Positions 1-7,334 of a stretch of 17,603 bases of DNA are shown here, piece after piece; within the stretch, counting starts at the first letter, position 1, and every line of letters starts with the position of its first letter. The notes under the pieces were generated by a model. The model searched no databases, was not told the DNA's origin, and saw only the letters and a program-made list of their open reading frames with translations. The DNA is from an uncultured Pseudomonadota bacterium (lineage in GTDB: Bacteria; Pseudomonadota; Alphaproteobacteria; RF32; CAG-239), in NCBI GenBank assembly GCA_902494875.1, contig CABUUO010000019.1:1-17603 (forward strand), given 5' to 3'. The translations under genes were made by a program, and so were the position numbers.

Positions 1-477
1 ACACTATCTTCATGCCCGGCCAACGGTAATTGCAGCAAATGTACCATCACCGCTTCCAACTGCTCTACCAATGGGACTAAATATAAGCTAGACTCTTGCA
101 TCTCCGGGTATAAAGTCTCCGGAAATAACTGTGTGAAAGCCTGTACACCAGCAACGACATGTCCGGCCAATAGTTACTCGTCAATTGAAGAATTACAGAA
201 AAATTCTCTAGGTGTTTATTATCCGAGTTACAGAATAAAAAAATATCAATACAGCAACGGTTGCGGAGGATATATTACCTGCTACAGAGGAAAAAATTGT
301 GAAGAAGCCTGCGCTTATGGACAATCCTACAACAATTGCAGATGCACAGACAACTGGGGAAACAGTTCATCAATCTGCCGTGATGAAGATTATCAAAGAT
401 GTTATGAAACTTGTAAACAACATTGCGAAATGTTCCCAACGGACGAATGTTGGTGGGAGGGATGCAATTATAATTAA
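1..477 (+). CDS. Cysteine-rich secreted protein, C-terminal part (5' end outside window)
   Basis: The frame is open from the first base of the window to the TAA at 475-477, so the GTG at 133 is internal and the gene begins upstream. The 158 visible residues include 20 cysteines. The motif order (paired Cys, then a K-L-x-x-C / G-Y-K-x-x-G-x-x-C module at about residues 28-43) matches the repeats of the complete relative at 9616, so this is a third member of the same family. The last 60 residues are especially rich in Cys, Tyr and Trp, and the two duplicated C-terminal domains of the 9616 protein are absent. No catalytic motif is visible. Regular Cys spacing suggests disulfide-bonded modules outside the cytoplasm (inference). 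A terminator follows at 513-540. Function is not known to me. Confidence 0.8.
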   Translation, partial: TLSSCPANGNCSKCTITASNCSTNGTKYKLDSCISGYKVSGNNCVKACTPATTCPANSYSSIEELQKNSLGVYYPSYRIKKYQYSNGCGGYITCYRGKNCEEACAYGQSYNNCRCTDNWGNSSSICRDEDYQRCYETCKQHCEMFPTDECWWEGCNYN

Positions 478-512
478 CCTCATTTTTATTCAATCAAATT
501 AAACTTATAAAA

Positions 513-540
513 CCCCGGTGGAATTATCCGGGGATTTTTT
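513..540 (+). terminator. Rho-independent terminator of the cysteine-rich gene
   Basis: A 6-bp G+C stem (CCCCGG at 513-518 with CCGGGG at 528-533) is followed by A and six T. It lies 36 bases after the stop at 477. Confidence 0.8.
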
Positions 541-666
541 ATGTCATGCTGAGCCTGTCGAAGCATCTCAGCCTTATCACATTGCTGAGATGGAGTTCGA
601 CAACTATGTTGCTCACTCACTTCGTTCTGGATGACAGTTTACCTTTCGGTAAACTCAGGATGACAT
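541..666. repeat. 126-bp MITE/REP-like element with imperfect terminal inverted repeats
   Basis: The ends are 13-bp inverted repeats with one mismatch (541-553 and 654-666, outer ATGTCAT/ATGACAT). Inside is a long hairpin: 557-562 plus 564-572 pair with 584-592 plus 596-601. A second perfect 7-bp hairpin sits at 637-643/648-654. There is no reading frame. The left part resembles a short intergenic sequence that I recall as common in unrelated bacterial genomes (TGCTGAGCCTGTCGAAG), but I cannot count copies. It lies between the terminators of two convergent genes, a tolerated site for small mobile elements. Confidence 0.5.
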
Positions 667-699
667 TAAAAAGTAACTGTCATATCGTTTAAAAGTTCA

Positions 700-725
700 A
701 AGGCTCTGAAATATTCAGAGCCTTT
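700..725. terminator. Terminator hairpin downstream of secA (bidirectional)
   Basis: A 9-bp stem (702-710 with 714-722) with a 3-base loop is flanked by A on the left and five T on the right. It lies just past the secA stop. The plus-strand T run is the stronger one, while on the minus strand the stem is followed by a mixed T-rich stretch. It could therefore end transcription from both sides. Confidence 0.7.
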
Positions 726-730
726 TTATT

Positions 731-3451
731 TTACATAAAACGTCCGTGGCAGTGTTTGAACTTTTTGCCGCTGCCGCAGGGGCATAAGTCATTGCGGGCA
801 ACCCGCCCCCAAGTTGAAGGATCTTTGGGGTCAAAAGCCTTATGCTGGAACGGGGTTTGCTTTTCAGCTTCATCTGCCGCCGGCGCAGAATTTCCGACAA
901 CGGACTGCGGCGTTTCGTGAATTTCCCGGACATTGCGCGGCTGCTGCGCACGAGCCATATTTTCCACGGCATTGGTCTGAATCTGCGTACGGCAAATCAG
1001 AAAGGTCACTTTTTCGCGCAACTGATCCAACAGGTAGGAAAACATATTAAACGCTTCTTTTTTATACTCGTTCAAAGGATCTTTCTGACCGTATGCACGC
1101 AGGACGATGGTATGACGCATCATATCCAGCGCGGCAATATGGTCTTTCCACAGCTGATCCAAGACCTGCAACAAGATGCTCTTTTCAACAAACCTGACAA
1201 CATTATCCGGCACGTCTTTGTTCTTTTCGGCAATGGCTTCTTCTATCACGCCGATGATACGTTCCTGAAAAGCATCGGCCGTCAGTTCTTTGTCGGCGGC
1301 CATTTCGGCCAGCGGCAAAACAAAACCGGTAGTGCGGCCCAATTCCTGTTTAAGGCCTTCCAAATCCCACTCGCTGGGCATGGTTCCGTAAGGCGCATAG
1401 TTCCGAATGATTTCGCCGATAAATTCATCTCGCATATCCCGCACGGTTTCCGAAACGTCTTCGGTTTCCATAAGCTCTTTGCGCTGTTCGTAAATGACCT
1501 TGCGCTGATCATTCATCACGTTGTCATATTTCAGCAGGTTTTTACGAATGTCAAAGTTGCGTTCCTCAACCTTTTTCTGAGCTTTTTCCAAAGCCTTGTT
1601 GATGAACGGGTGAATCAGCGCCTCGCCTTCGGGCAGACCTAAACGCTGCAGCATGACGCTCATGCGTTCGGAACCGAAAATACGCATCAAATCATCTTCC
1701 AGGGACAGGAAGAATTTTGAGGTACCGGGGTCACCCTGACGGCCGGAGCGGCCGCGCAGCTGATTGTCAATGCGGCGGCTCTCGTGGCGTTCGGTACCCA
1801 AAACGTACAGACCGCCGGCAGCCATGGCCTTTTCCTTGCCTTCTTCAATCTCTTTTTTGAGTTTGGCTTTGATTTCGGCAACCTGTTCTTCGGTTTCGTC
1901 GCCTTTCAAAATTTCTTTCAGGCGCATATCCAAGTTACCGCCGAGCTGAATGTCCGTACCGCGGCCGGCCATATTGGTGGCAATGGTAATGGCACCCGGC
2001 ACACCGGCCTGAGCGACGATAGCGGCCTCGCGCTCATGATGGCGCGCGTTCAGGACTTCAAAATGGACCTTGGTCTTGGCTCTCAACATCTCGGCAAGCT
2101 GTTCGGATTTCTCGATGGAGGTGGTGCCGACCAAAACCGGCTGGCCGCGGTCATGACAGTCGAGAATGGTTTTGATGATGGCGTTCAGCTTTTCTTTTTC
2201 GGTACGGTAAATCTCGTCATGCTCGTCTTTTCTGGCCACCGGACGGTTGGTCGGAATTTCGATGCAGCTCAAACCGTAAATGTCGCCAAACTCGGCCTCT
2301 TCGGTCATAGCGGTACCGGTCATACCCGAAAGCTTCGGATACAGACGGAAATAGTTTTGGAACGTAATGGAAGCCAGCGTCTGGTTTTCGGACTGGATTT
2401 GGACGCCTTCCTTGGCCTCAATCGCCTGATGCAGACCGTCACTGTAACGGCGTCCTTCCATCATGCGGCCGGTAAATTCGTCAATGATGACGACCTTGCC
2501 GTCCTTAACGATATAATCCACGTCCTTAATGTGCATTTTATGGGCGCGCAGAGCCTGGTTGACATGGTGAACCAACGTTACGTTTGCAACATCGTACAGT
2601 CCGCCTTCCTTAATCAGTCCCACTTCTTTCAAAAGCTGCTCGACGTGTTCCTGTCCGGCTTCGGTCAGGACGACGGTTTTGGCCTTTTCGTCCTTTTCGT
2701 AATCCGTTTCCACCAAATGCGGAATAATTTTATTTACCAGAATATATTTTTCGGAACTGTCTTCGGCGGCACCGGAAATAATCAACGGCGTGCGCGCCTC
2801 GTCAATCAAAATAGAGTCAACTTCATCGACGATGGCAAAGTTAAACGGACGCTGCACCATCTCGGACAGCTCAAACTTCATATTGTCGCGCAGATAGTCG
2901 AAACCTAACTCGTTGTTGGTACCGTAGATAATGTCGCAGTTATAGGCGGCGCGGCGCTCGTCATCATTTTTGCCGTGAACGATATAGTCCACCGTCAGAC
3001 CGAGGAAACGGTATACCTGCCCCATCCATTCGGCATCGCGTTTGGCCAGATAGTCGTTGACAGTCACAATGTGTACGCCCTTACCTTCAAGGCCGTTCAG
3101 ATAAGCGGCCAGCGTGGCGACCAGGGTTTTGCCTTCGCCGGTCTTCATTTCGGCAATCATACCGTTGTGCAAGACAATACCGCCGATCAACTGCACGTCA
3201 TAATGCCGCTGACCCAGGGTTCTCTTGGCGGCTTCGCGGACGACGGCAAAAGCCTCGGGAAGGAGATCATCCAGAGTTTCGCCGTTTTTCAGACGATTTC
3301 TGAACTCTTGCGTCTTGCCTTTTAACTCTTCATCCGACAGCTTGGAAATTTCGGGTTCCAAAGAATTGATTTTCTGTATTGTTTTGGCTTGTTTTTTGAC
3401 AAACCGGTCATTGGCGCTGCCAAAGATTTTGCGAGCTAAAGTGCCTAACAT
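731..3451 (-). CDS. secA: Protein translocase subunit SecA
   Basis: SecA is the ATPase motor that drives unfolded preproteins through the SecYEG channel at the inner membrane. The start chosen is the ATG at 3449-3451, preceded by GAGGA at good spacing. It gives 906 residues, close to E. coli SecA (901). The open frame runs nearly 600 bases further upstream, but that extension crosses the divergent promoters and the neighbouring gene and is not SecA-like. Visible motifs: Walker A in MKTGEGKT (about 102-109), Walker B DEVD (209-212), the helicase C-terminal motifs NMAGRGTD and QLRGRSGRQGDPG, and a C-terminal zinc/SecB-binding tail with C890, C892, C901 and H902. Nothing is truncated. The gene is transcribed alone, divergently from a secreted folding factor. 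Confidence 0.98.
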   Translation of the reverse strand: MLGTLARKIFGSANDRFVKKQAKTIQKINSLEPEISKLSDEELKGKTQEFRNRLKNGETLDDLLPEAFAVVREAAKRTLGQRHYDVQLIGGIVLHNGMIAEMKTGEGKTLVATLAAYLNGLEGKGVHIVTVNDYLAKRDAEWMGQVYRFLGLTVDYIVHGKNDDERRAAYNCDIIYGTNNELGFDYLRDNMKFELSEMVQRPFNFAIVDEVDSILIDEARTPLIISGAAEDSSEKYILVNKIIPHLVETDYEKDEKAKTVVLTEAGQEHVEQLLKEVGLIKEGGLYDVANVTLVHHVNQALRAHKMHIKDVDYIVKDGKVVIIDEFTGRMMEGRRYSDGLHQAIEAKEGVQIQSENQTLASITFQNYFRLYPKLSGMTGTAMTEEAEFGDIYGLSCIEIPTNRPVARKDEHDEIYRTEKEKLNAIIKTILDCHDRGQPVLVGTTSIEKSEQLAEMLRAKTKVHFEVLNARHHEREAAIVAQAGVPGAITIATNMAGRGTDIQLGGNLDMRLKEILKGDETEEQVAEIKAKLKKEIEEGKEKAMAAGGLYVLGTERHESRRIDNQLRGRSGRQGDPGTSKFFLSLEDDLMRIFGSERMSVMLQRLGLPEGEALIHPFINKALEKAQKKVEERNFDIRKNLLKYDNVMNDQRKVIYEQRKELMETEDVSETVRDMRDEFIGEIIRNYAPYGTMPSEWDLEGLKQELGRTTGFVLPLAEMAADKELTADAFQERIIGVIEEAIAEKNKDVPDNVVRFVEKSILLQVLDQLWKDHIAALDMMRHTIVLRAYGQKDPLNEYKKEAFNMFSYLLDQLREKVTFLICRTQIQTNAVENMARAQQPRNVREIHETPQSVVGNSAPAADEAEKQTPFQHKAFDPKDPSTWGRVARNDLCPCGSGKKFKHCHGRFM

Positions 3452-3490
3452 TATATTTTTCCTCGTTATATAGTCTTTTAATTTATGTAG

Positions 3491-3519
3491 AAAATAGTGT
3501 TTATATATTATAAAGTCAA
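3491..3519 (-). promoter_or_regulatory. Putative sigma-70 promoter of secA
   Basis: Read on the minus strand: TTGACT (3519-3514), a 17-base spacer, TATTTT (3496-3491), giving a leader of about 33 bases. A perfect TATAAT lies inside the spacer and could serve an alternative promoter with a poorer -35. No SecM-like leader peptide is apparent. Confidence 0.5.
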
Positions 3520-3560
3520 TAGCACATCCCAAAGTTATAAACTTCGCTAAAAAAAATGTA

Positions 3561-3589
3561 TTGGAATTAATCTTAATTCTAATTATATT
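3561..3589 (+). promoter_or_regulatory. Putative sigma-70 promoter of the parvulin gene
   Basis: TTGGAA (3561-3566), a 17-base spacer and TATATT (3584-3589) predict a short leader of about 27 bases before the ATG at 3623. The stretch 3573-3586 is identical over 14 bases to the leader of the cysteine-rich gene at 9588-9601. Confidence 0.5.
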
Positions 3590-3622
3590 ATGTGCAGTAT
3601 TAAATTTTACGGAGAAAATACG

Positions 3623-4447
3623 ATGCAGAAAAAATATATTGCCCTGGCTTTGCTGGCCATGCTGGCGGCTGCCCCGAATCAGGCAAACGCCGAGGGAAAA
3701 GACGGCACGGCCGCAATCGTCAACGGCGATAAAATCAGCGTTGAAGAAATCAGACAGGCATATAATGCCAACCCGCAACTCAAAGGCCGCGTTTCTTTCA
3801 ACGATTTTTACTACAAAGCCCTGGACGGTTTCATCAGCGGCAAAATCGTATATCAGGAAGCTATGAAAGCAAAAGTTACCGATACGCCGGAATACGAATC
3901 CCAGCTGGAACTGGCAAAGCAGGAACTGGCCCGCAAAATTTATCTTGAAAAGGAAGTGGACAAGAAAGTTACCGACGCCGATGTAAAGAAACTTTACAAG
4001 GAATATAAGTCTACTTTCAAATCTGAAAAGGAAGTCAAGGCCAAACATATTCTGGTTGACAGCGAGGCCAAAGCCAAAGAAGTTATCGCCAAGCTCAACA
4101 AAGGCGGAAATTTTGATAAGCTGGCAAAAGAATATTCCAAAGACAAACCTGAACTCGGCTACTTTACCAAAAAAGTTATGGTTCCGGAATTTGCCAATGC
4201 TGCTTTTGCCATGAAAAAGGGCGAAGTTTCAAAAAAACCGGTTAAAACTCAGTTTGGTTACCATATCATTAAGGTAGAAGACATCAGAGATTCCAAACCG
4301 TTGCCGATGAAGCAGGTGGAACCGCAGCTGAAAGCCATGCTGACCCAAAGCGCTCTGGCTCAGACATTCCAAGACGCCGCCAACAAGAGCAAAGTCGAAA
4401 AATTTGACCTTGACGGCAAGGAAATTGCGGCATCCAAAGCCGAATAA
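3623..4447 (+). CDS. Secreted parvulin-type peptidyl-prolyl cis-trans isomerase (PpiC/SurA-like)
   Basis: A periplasmic chaperone-isomerase that would assist folding of exported proteins. The ATG at 3623 is chosen over an in-frame ATG 33 bases upstream because GGAG lies 8 bases before it and a clean signal peptide follows (about 1-23, ending A-N-A). The product is 274 residues. Residues about 28-135 form a helical SurA-N-like chaperone part. Residues about 136-224 are the parvulin domain, with VKAKHILV, the VPEF...AAFAMKKGEVS segment and the closing TQFGYHIIKV. The loop that normally reads GG-D-L-G is shortened here to KPELGYF. A short lysine-rich helical tail ends the protein. A strong terminator follows. 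The gene is divergent from secA, so export and folding factors sit back to back. The fold is certain; the client proteins are unknown. Confidence 0.9.
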   Translation: MQKKYIALALLAMLAAAPNQANAEGKDGTAAIVNGDKISVEEIRQAYNANPQLKGRVSFNDFYYKALDGFISGKIVYQEAMKAKVTDTPEYESQLELAKQELARKIYLEKEVDKKVTDADVKKLYKEYKSTFKSEKEVKAKHILVDSEAKAKEVIAKLNKGGNFDKLAKEYSKDKPELGYFTKKVMVPEFANAAFAMKKGEVSKKPVKTQFGYHIIKVEDIRDSKPLPMKQVEPQLKAMLTQSALAQTFQDAANKSKVEKFDLDGKEIAASKAE

Positions 4448-4462
4448 GCTTTTGCTATAAAG

Positions 4463-4490
4463 AAACCCCGGATTTGTTCCGGGGTTTTTT
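4463..4490. terminator. Rho-independent terminator shared by convergent genes
   Basis: A perfect 10-bp stem (4463-4472 with 4478-4487) has a 5-base loop and a T run on the plus strand. The minus-strand reading also ends in T-rich sequence (TTTCTTT), so it can serve both the parvulin gene and the gene at 4512-4913. Confidence 0.85.
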
Positions 4491-4511
4491 ATTTGAGATT
4501 TACACCATATT

Positions 4512-4913
4512 TTATTTGTAGCCGTGTGCGGCTTTGATCGCGGCAATTCTGTTTTTGACATATTCCAGTTGGTCTGGCGTGCGCTGTTCCTGCTCCAGAG
4601 CCTTTTCCATAACGACAATGATTTCCCGCGCATATTTTTCCGCAGTTAAGGCAATATTGGCCAGATTAAAAATGGCACCGCGAAAAATCTGGTCATCTTC
4701 GACCTGAAGCTGTTCGGCAATTGACTTATAAGGCGGCGTAACGGCATCTTTAACCTTGGCATGGCTTTGATCATAGGAATTTTTTTGAATTTTGCGGGCA
4801 ATATCTTCGCTGATGGCCATATTTTCGCCACGGCGGCGAAAAGGTCGTGTGCTTTTTTTAACCAGAGACTTTAGCTTTTCAATAATGGCAAACTGTTTGG
4901 TCAACTGCGGCAT
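4512..4913 (-). CDS. Conserved-looking small protein of unknown function (133 aa)
   Basis: I do not recognise a family. The ATG at 4913 is preferred because GAGGAG lies 7 bases upstream; a GTG 15 bases earlier overlaps that ribosome-binding site. The product has no signal peptide or membrane segment. The N-terminal third is basic (KKSTRPFRRR at about 20-29). The rest looks helical, with a predicted long helix around 75-105 (FNLANIALTAEKYAREIIVVMEKALEQ shape) and a terminal helix ending in HGYK. It could be a small cytoplasmic binding protein. The gap to the upstream 89-aa gene is 82 bases without a terminator, so read-through from that operon is possible. Confidence 0.7.
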   Translation of the reverse strand: MPQLTKQFAIIEKLKSLVKKSTRPFRRRGENMAISEDIARKIQKNSYDQSHAKVKDAVTPPYKSIAEQLQVEDDQIFRGAIFNLANIALTAEKYAREIIVVMEKALEQEQRTPDQLEYVKNRIAAIKAAHGYK

Positions 4914-4995
4914 CTTTTGTCTCCTCACATAGGTTTTGTTTTAAGATAATCAAGTTTTGCCTAAAAATCCAGTTAAATATGAACCGGCGAACAAA

Positions 4996-5265
4996 TTACA
5001 TCTTCAGACGATAATAAGCATAAAAAGCAGCTGCGGCAATCAACAGGACAAGAATCAGTTTAAGCATGTTTTTAGCCAAAACCCATACAACCCAGAAAGC
5101 GGCGGCGGCCAGCAGCAATTTATATTGTCCGGAATCGTGTCCGACGACAAAAGCCATAAAAGCGAAATATATCATCCCCAGACCGAGGGCAATCTGCACC
5201 GGCGACCTGACAAAAGCCAGCAGCATTCGCACCGGCCAGCTTTTTTCCTTTTCCTCACTGCTCAT
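4996..5265 (-). CDS. Small inner-membrane protein of unknown function (89 aa)
   Basis: The ATG at 5265 follows a strong AAGGAGG ribosome-binding site at ideal spacing, which fixes the start; the longer open frame upstream is the shadow of the neighbour. After a charged N-terminus (SSEEKEKSW), three hydrophobic stretches are visible at about 24-43, 47-63 and 66-86, ending in YYRLKM. No catalytic residues stand out. The first 11 bases overlap the 3' end of the DUF5131 gene, so the two are translationally coupled in one transcript. Function is unknown. Confidence 0.8.
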   Translation of the reverse strand: MSSEEKEKSWPVRMLLAFVRSPVQIALGLGMIYFAFMAFVVGHDSGQYKLLLAAAAFWVVWVLAKNMLKLILVLLIAAAAFYAYYRLKM

Positions 5266-6184
5266 AAAAGCCTCCTTTTCCTGTTTTCCCGTCGAGCTTC
5301 GAGTTTCCCCCGTCACAGCGGCCGCAGTTCGAACAGCCGTTGCAAATGATTTTGCTGCCGCAAACGGCACATTTTTCCCGCCAAAATTTTTGATACGGCG
5401 GCACCGCCTCGTCGAACAGCCCTGGCTGCGGCAGCCGCAGTTTGAAGTTCTGCGGCCGGCCGACAAACTGCAGTCCCGAGCGAAAAGCCATCCGGCTTTG
5501 CAGATTTTTGTCCGGCAGATGATAGGTTTTGCCGTCCTTGACGAAATTGGTGCCGGTTTCAATAAAACAAAAAGTTACATTTGCGTCCACACATTCATTA
5601 TATAAGCCTTTAACCCACTCATATTCAAGCGGCCGCGAACCGTCATAATTTTCTCCGCCGGCAATTACCTGCTCTATTTGCCCCTCAGGCAAATAATCTT
5701 TAATGCTGACTTTCCCGATAAACGGCGCGACCATAATGCCTTTGTGCTTAAACGGCAATTCAAACAAGAGAGGAATCCGCTCGTCGGCCCGAACCTGATT
5801 TTCGCAGGTGACGTTGAAAAAAACATTTTCCCAGCCGTCACCCCAGTCCGGCGGCAGACAAAACGCCGCCCGTTCAGGTCTTTTGGTCAGCAGGAAGAAA
5901 ACCACGTCCGGCCGCTGTTTTATTATTTTCCAGGCTTCGGAGCGCCAGGCATCGGCTTCTTCAAGAAAAAAATCCGACGTCATGCAAACGCGAATCTGTT
6001 CTCCGCTCCGAACTTTATAAGCTCCGTTCTTATCTTTGTGCAGCGGATAATCAAAATTGTTTTTCACCCTATAAATTTTCTGTCCGTCAGCATTGCGCTG
6101 CCGGTCAAGGAAATACATATAGCAATTTTGACAGCCTTCGCTTTTTTTGACGCAGCCGTGCCAGGGATTCCAAATATCGTGCAT
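5255..6184 (-). CDS. DUF5131 (phage Gp37/Gp68-like) family protein
   Basis: The N-terminus WNPWHGC with C11, C18 and C21 (C-x6-C-x2-C) is the hallmark of the DUF5131/phage Gp37-Gp68 family. From memory this family is grouped with radical-SAM-like proteins found in phages and bacterial chromosomes, and its biochemical role is not established to my knowledge. The 309-aa product also has typical internal segments (VCMTSDFFLEEAD, FFLLTKRPER, QVIAGGENYDGSRP). After the core there is a cysteine-rich tail with six Cys (272, 275, 281, 284, 287, 290), probably a zinc ribbon or second metal site. The start at 6184 fits the family, although the ribosome-binding site is weak. It is the first gene of a two-gene unit with the 89-aa membrane protein. 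Confidence 0.85.
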   Translation of the reverse strand: MHDIWNPWHGCVKKSEGCQNCYMYFLDRQRNADGQKIYRVKNNFDYPLHKDKNGAYKVRSGEQIRVCMTSDFFLEEADAWRSEAWKIIKQRPDVVFFLLTKRPERAAFCLPPDWGDGWENVFFNVTCENQVRADERIPLLFELPFKHKGIMVAPFIGKVSIKDYLPEGQIEQVIAGGENYDGSRPLEYEWVKGLYNECVDANVTFCFIETGTNFVKDGKTYHLPDKNLQSRMAFRSGLQFVGRPQNFKLRLPQPGLFDEAVPPYQKFWREKCAVCGSKIICNGCSNCGRCDGGNSKLDGKTGKGGFYEQ

Positions 6185-6214
6185 TTTTTCGTCGTTGTTT
6201 GTCGTATCAGACCT

Positions 6215-6243
6215 TATATATTATACTTAGTGGAAAATGTCAC
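6215..6243 (-). promoter_or_regulatory. Putative promoter of the DUF5131 gene
   Basis: Minus strand: GTGACA (6243-6238), a 17-base spacer, TATATA (6220-6215), about 30 bases before the start codon at 6184. Confidence 0.4.
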
Positions 6244-6307
6244 ATATAATATTTTAGTTTCCGGCCGTTTGTTTGAAATATTTCCGCCCTTTTCAAAACC
6301 GGTATTT

Positions 6308-6796
6308 TTACCCGCGATACTCGGCATAATCCGCAATCTGCCTTTTGATTTCCGCCCCGTCTTCCGCACTCATGGCATAAAGAGGAATTGAAAAGGCCGT
6401 AAAACAGCTGTTACGGCAGAGTTTCTGCATAAAATTCAACGGATAATCAACCCCGTCCCGGAGATGAAAAACGATAATGCGTTTCCGACGCAGACAGCAG
6501 CGGACATCCTTTTCTTCGGCAAAGGCAACGTCCTTCCACAACAGAGGCACACTGCGGTCAATCTTTATCGATTGCCGGGTTATGACGGCCAGCGGCTGCG
6601 GAAAAAAATAAACCCAGGCTGAAGCAACAAAAGAAATGCCGACCAATGCCAGCACCATCCAGGCTTCCCACCAGTAATAAAGGCACCAGCAGCTTAAGAA
6701 AGCAAAAACCACCGTAATCAGCGCCGCAGCATTCACGGCAAACCAAACGCCCAGCTTTAAGGAACTGTAATAAAAAATTTTTTCCTGACTTTTCAT
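6308..6796 (-). CDS. Membrane protein with a PH-like C-terminal domain (possibly STM3941 family)
   Basis: The ATG at 6796 has GGAG 8 bases upstream. The 162-aa product opens with KSQEKIFYYSSLKLG, then two adjacent hydrophobic segments at about 16-38 and 42-66. A soluble part follows, in which IKIDRSVPLLWKDVAFAEE and a terminal AIKRQI-like helix resemble small membrane proteins of the STM3941 type. That family match is from memory and tentative. The function of such proteins is unknown. The gene stands alone with its own promoter, and a 14-bp palindrome fills the spacer between its -35 and -10, suggesting repression by a dimeric regulator. Confidence 0.75.
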   Translation of the reverse strand: MKSQEKIFYYSSLKLGVWFAVNAAALITVVFAFLSCWCLYYWWEAWMVLALVGISFVASAWVYFFPQPLAVITRQSIKIDRSVPLLWKDVAFAEEKDVRCCLRRKRIIVFHLRDGVDYPLNFMQKLCRNSCFTAFSIPLYAMSAEDGAEIKRQIADYAEYRG

Positions 6797-6829
6797 TTTC
6801 TCTGCTCCCGAATTTTTACTTTTTTCAGT

Positions 6830-6857
6830 TTAATATATAGAGTTAACTCTAAGTCAA
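6830..6857 (-). promoter_or_regulatory. Promoter with embedded 14-bp palindromic operator candidate
   Basis: On the minus strand TTGACT (6857-6852) is followed directly by the perfect palindrome TAGAGTTAACTCTA (6851-6838) and then an AT-rich -10 (TATTAA at spacing 16). A dimeric repressor bound here would block RNA polymerase directly. The predicted leader is about 30 bases. Confidence 0.5.
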
Positions 6858-6899
6858 GATGTTTTTTTATCATAACTGAAGAGAAGTTTCAAACCCGCT

Positions 6900-7073
6900 T
6901 CGCTCCTCGCCGCTTAACAAATTCTTTTCAAACACTCTAAAAACCTGACATTCAGTCAGCTTTTTATTCGGTTTGCTCGCAACCGAGGCCGCTTCATTCG
7001 AGCGCGAAACTCCAACGCATTAAAAAAGCCCGGAATAAATCCAGGCTTTTTAATGGCGGGAGTGACGAGGCTC
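6900..7073. repeat. Direct repeat copy 1, ending in a tRNA-Asp 3' fragment
   Basis: 174 bases match 7160-7334 with only one substitution (7004 G versus 7264 A) and one T inserted in a T run. The last 20 bases (7054-7073) equal the tRNA-Asp 3' end including CCA, and the tRNA terminator hairpin is also copied (7020-7053). Identity stops inside the T-loop, so no second tRNA is formed. Confidence 0.9.
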
Positions 7074-7159
7074 CTCTTGCTGCGTAAATTTCGCTTATTC
7101 TCATAAGCTCAATAACTGCGCTTCGGACAAAGAATTTATAACAGCGGCTCTTTACGCTC

Positions 7160-7334
7160 TCGCTCCTCGCCGCTTAACAAATTCTTTTCAAACACTCTAA
7201 AAACCTGACATTCAGTCAGCTTTTTATTCGGTTTGCTCGCAACCGAGGCCGCTTCATTCGAGCACGAAACTCCAACGCATTAAAAAAGCCCGGAATAAAT
7301 CCAGGCTTTTTTAATGGCGGGAGTGACGAGGCTC
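7160..7334. repeat. Direct repeat copy 2, continuous with the intact tRNA-Asp
   Basis: 175 bases repeat copy 1 at an offset of 260-261. This copy runs into the complete tRNA-Asp gene and includes its terminator. Internal small hairpins include CTGAC/GTCAG and GCTCG/CGAGC pairs. Confidence 0.9.
7280..7314 (-). terminator. Terminator of tRNA-Asp
   Basis: An 11-bp stem (7280-7290 with 7304-7314) extended by two G-C pairs past one mismatch, with a T run on the minus strand, lies immediately after the encoded CCA. Confidence 0.75.

Larger units (their letters stand above)
6797..7314. other. Non-coding stretch between a membrane-protein gene and tRNA-Asp
   Basis: No credible protein frame on either strand. 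It contains the promoter/operator of the upstream gene, two ~175-bp direct repeats (6900-7073 and 7160-7334) and an 86-base unique spacer (7074-7159). The spacer carries a 6-bp hairpin (GCTTAT/ATAAGC) and is bordered by the inverted pair GCGTAAA/TTTACGC (7082-7088 and 7151-7157). Confidence 0.7.

Noticed and set aside
842..2908. Long open frames antisense to secA (842-1642 and 1784-2908)
   Set aside because: They are mirror frames of a certain gene, with low-complexity His/Phe/Gln-rich products and no ribosome-binding sites.
3452..4048. N-terminal extension of secA (199 codons upstream in the same open frame)
   Set aside because: It runs antisense through the parvulin gene and the divergent promoters, lacks a ribosome-binding site and does not resemble SecA. 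The ATG at 3451 has a good GAGGA.
7054..7073. A second tRNA-Asp gene
   Set aside because: Only the 3' 20 nt are present; there is no anticodon arm or 5' acceptor strand in the following 86 bases.
6900..7334. CRISPR array
   Set aside because: There are only two copies of a 175-bp repeat separated by 86 bases and ending in a tRNA fragment; unit size and number do not fit CRISPR.
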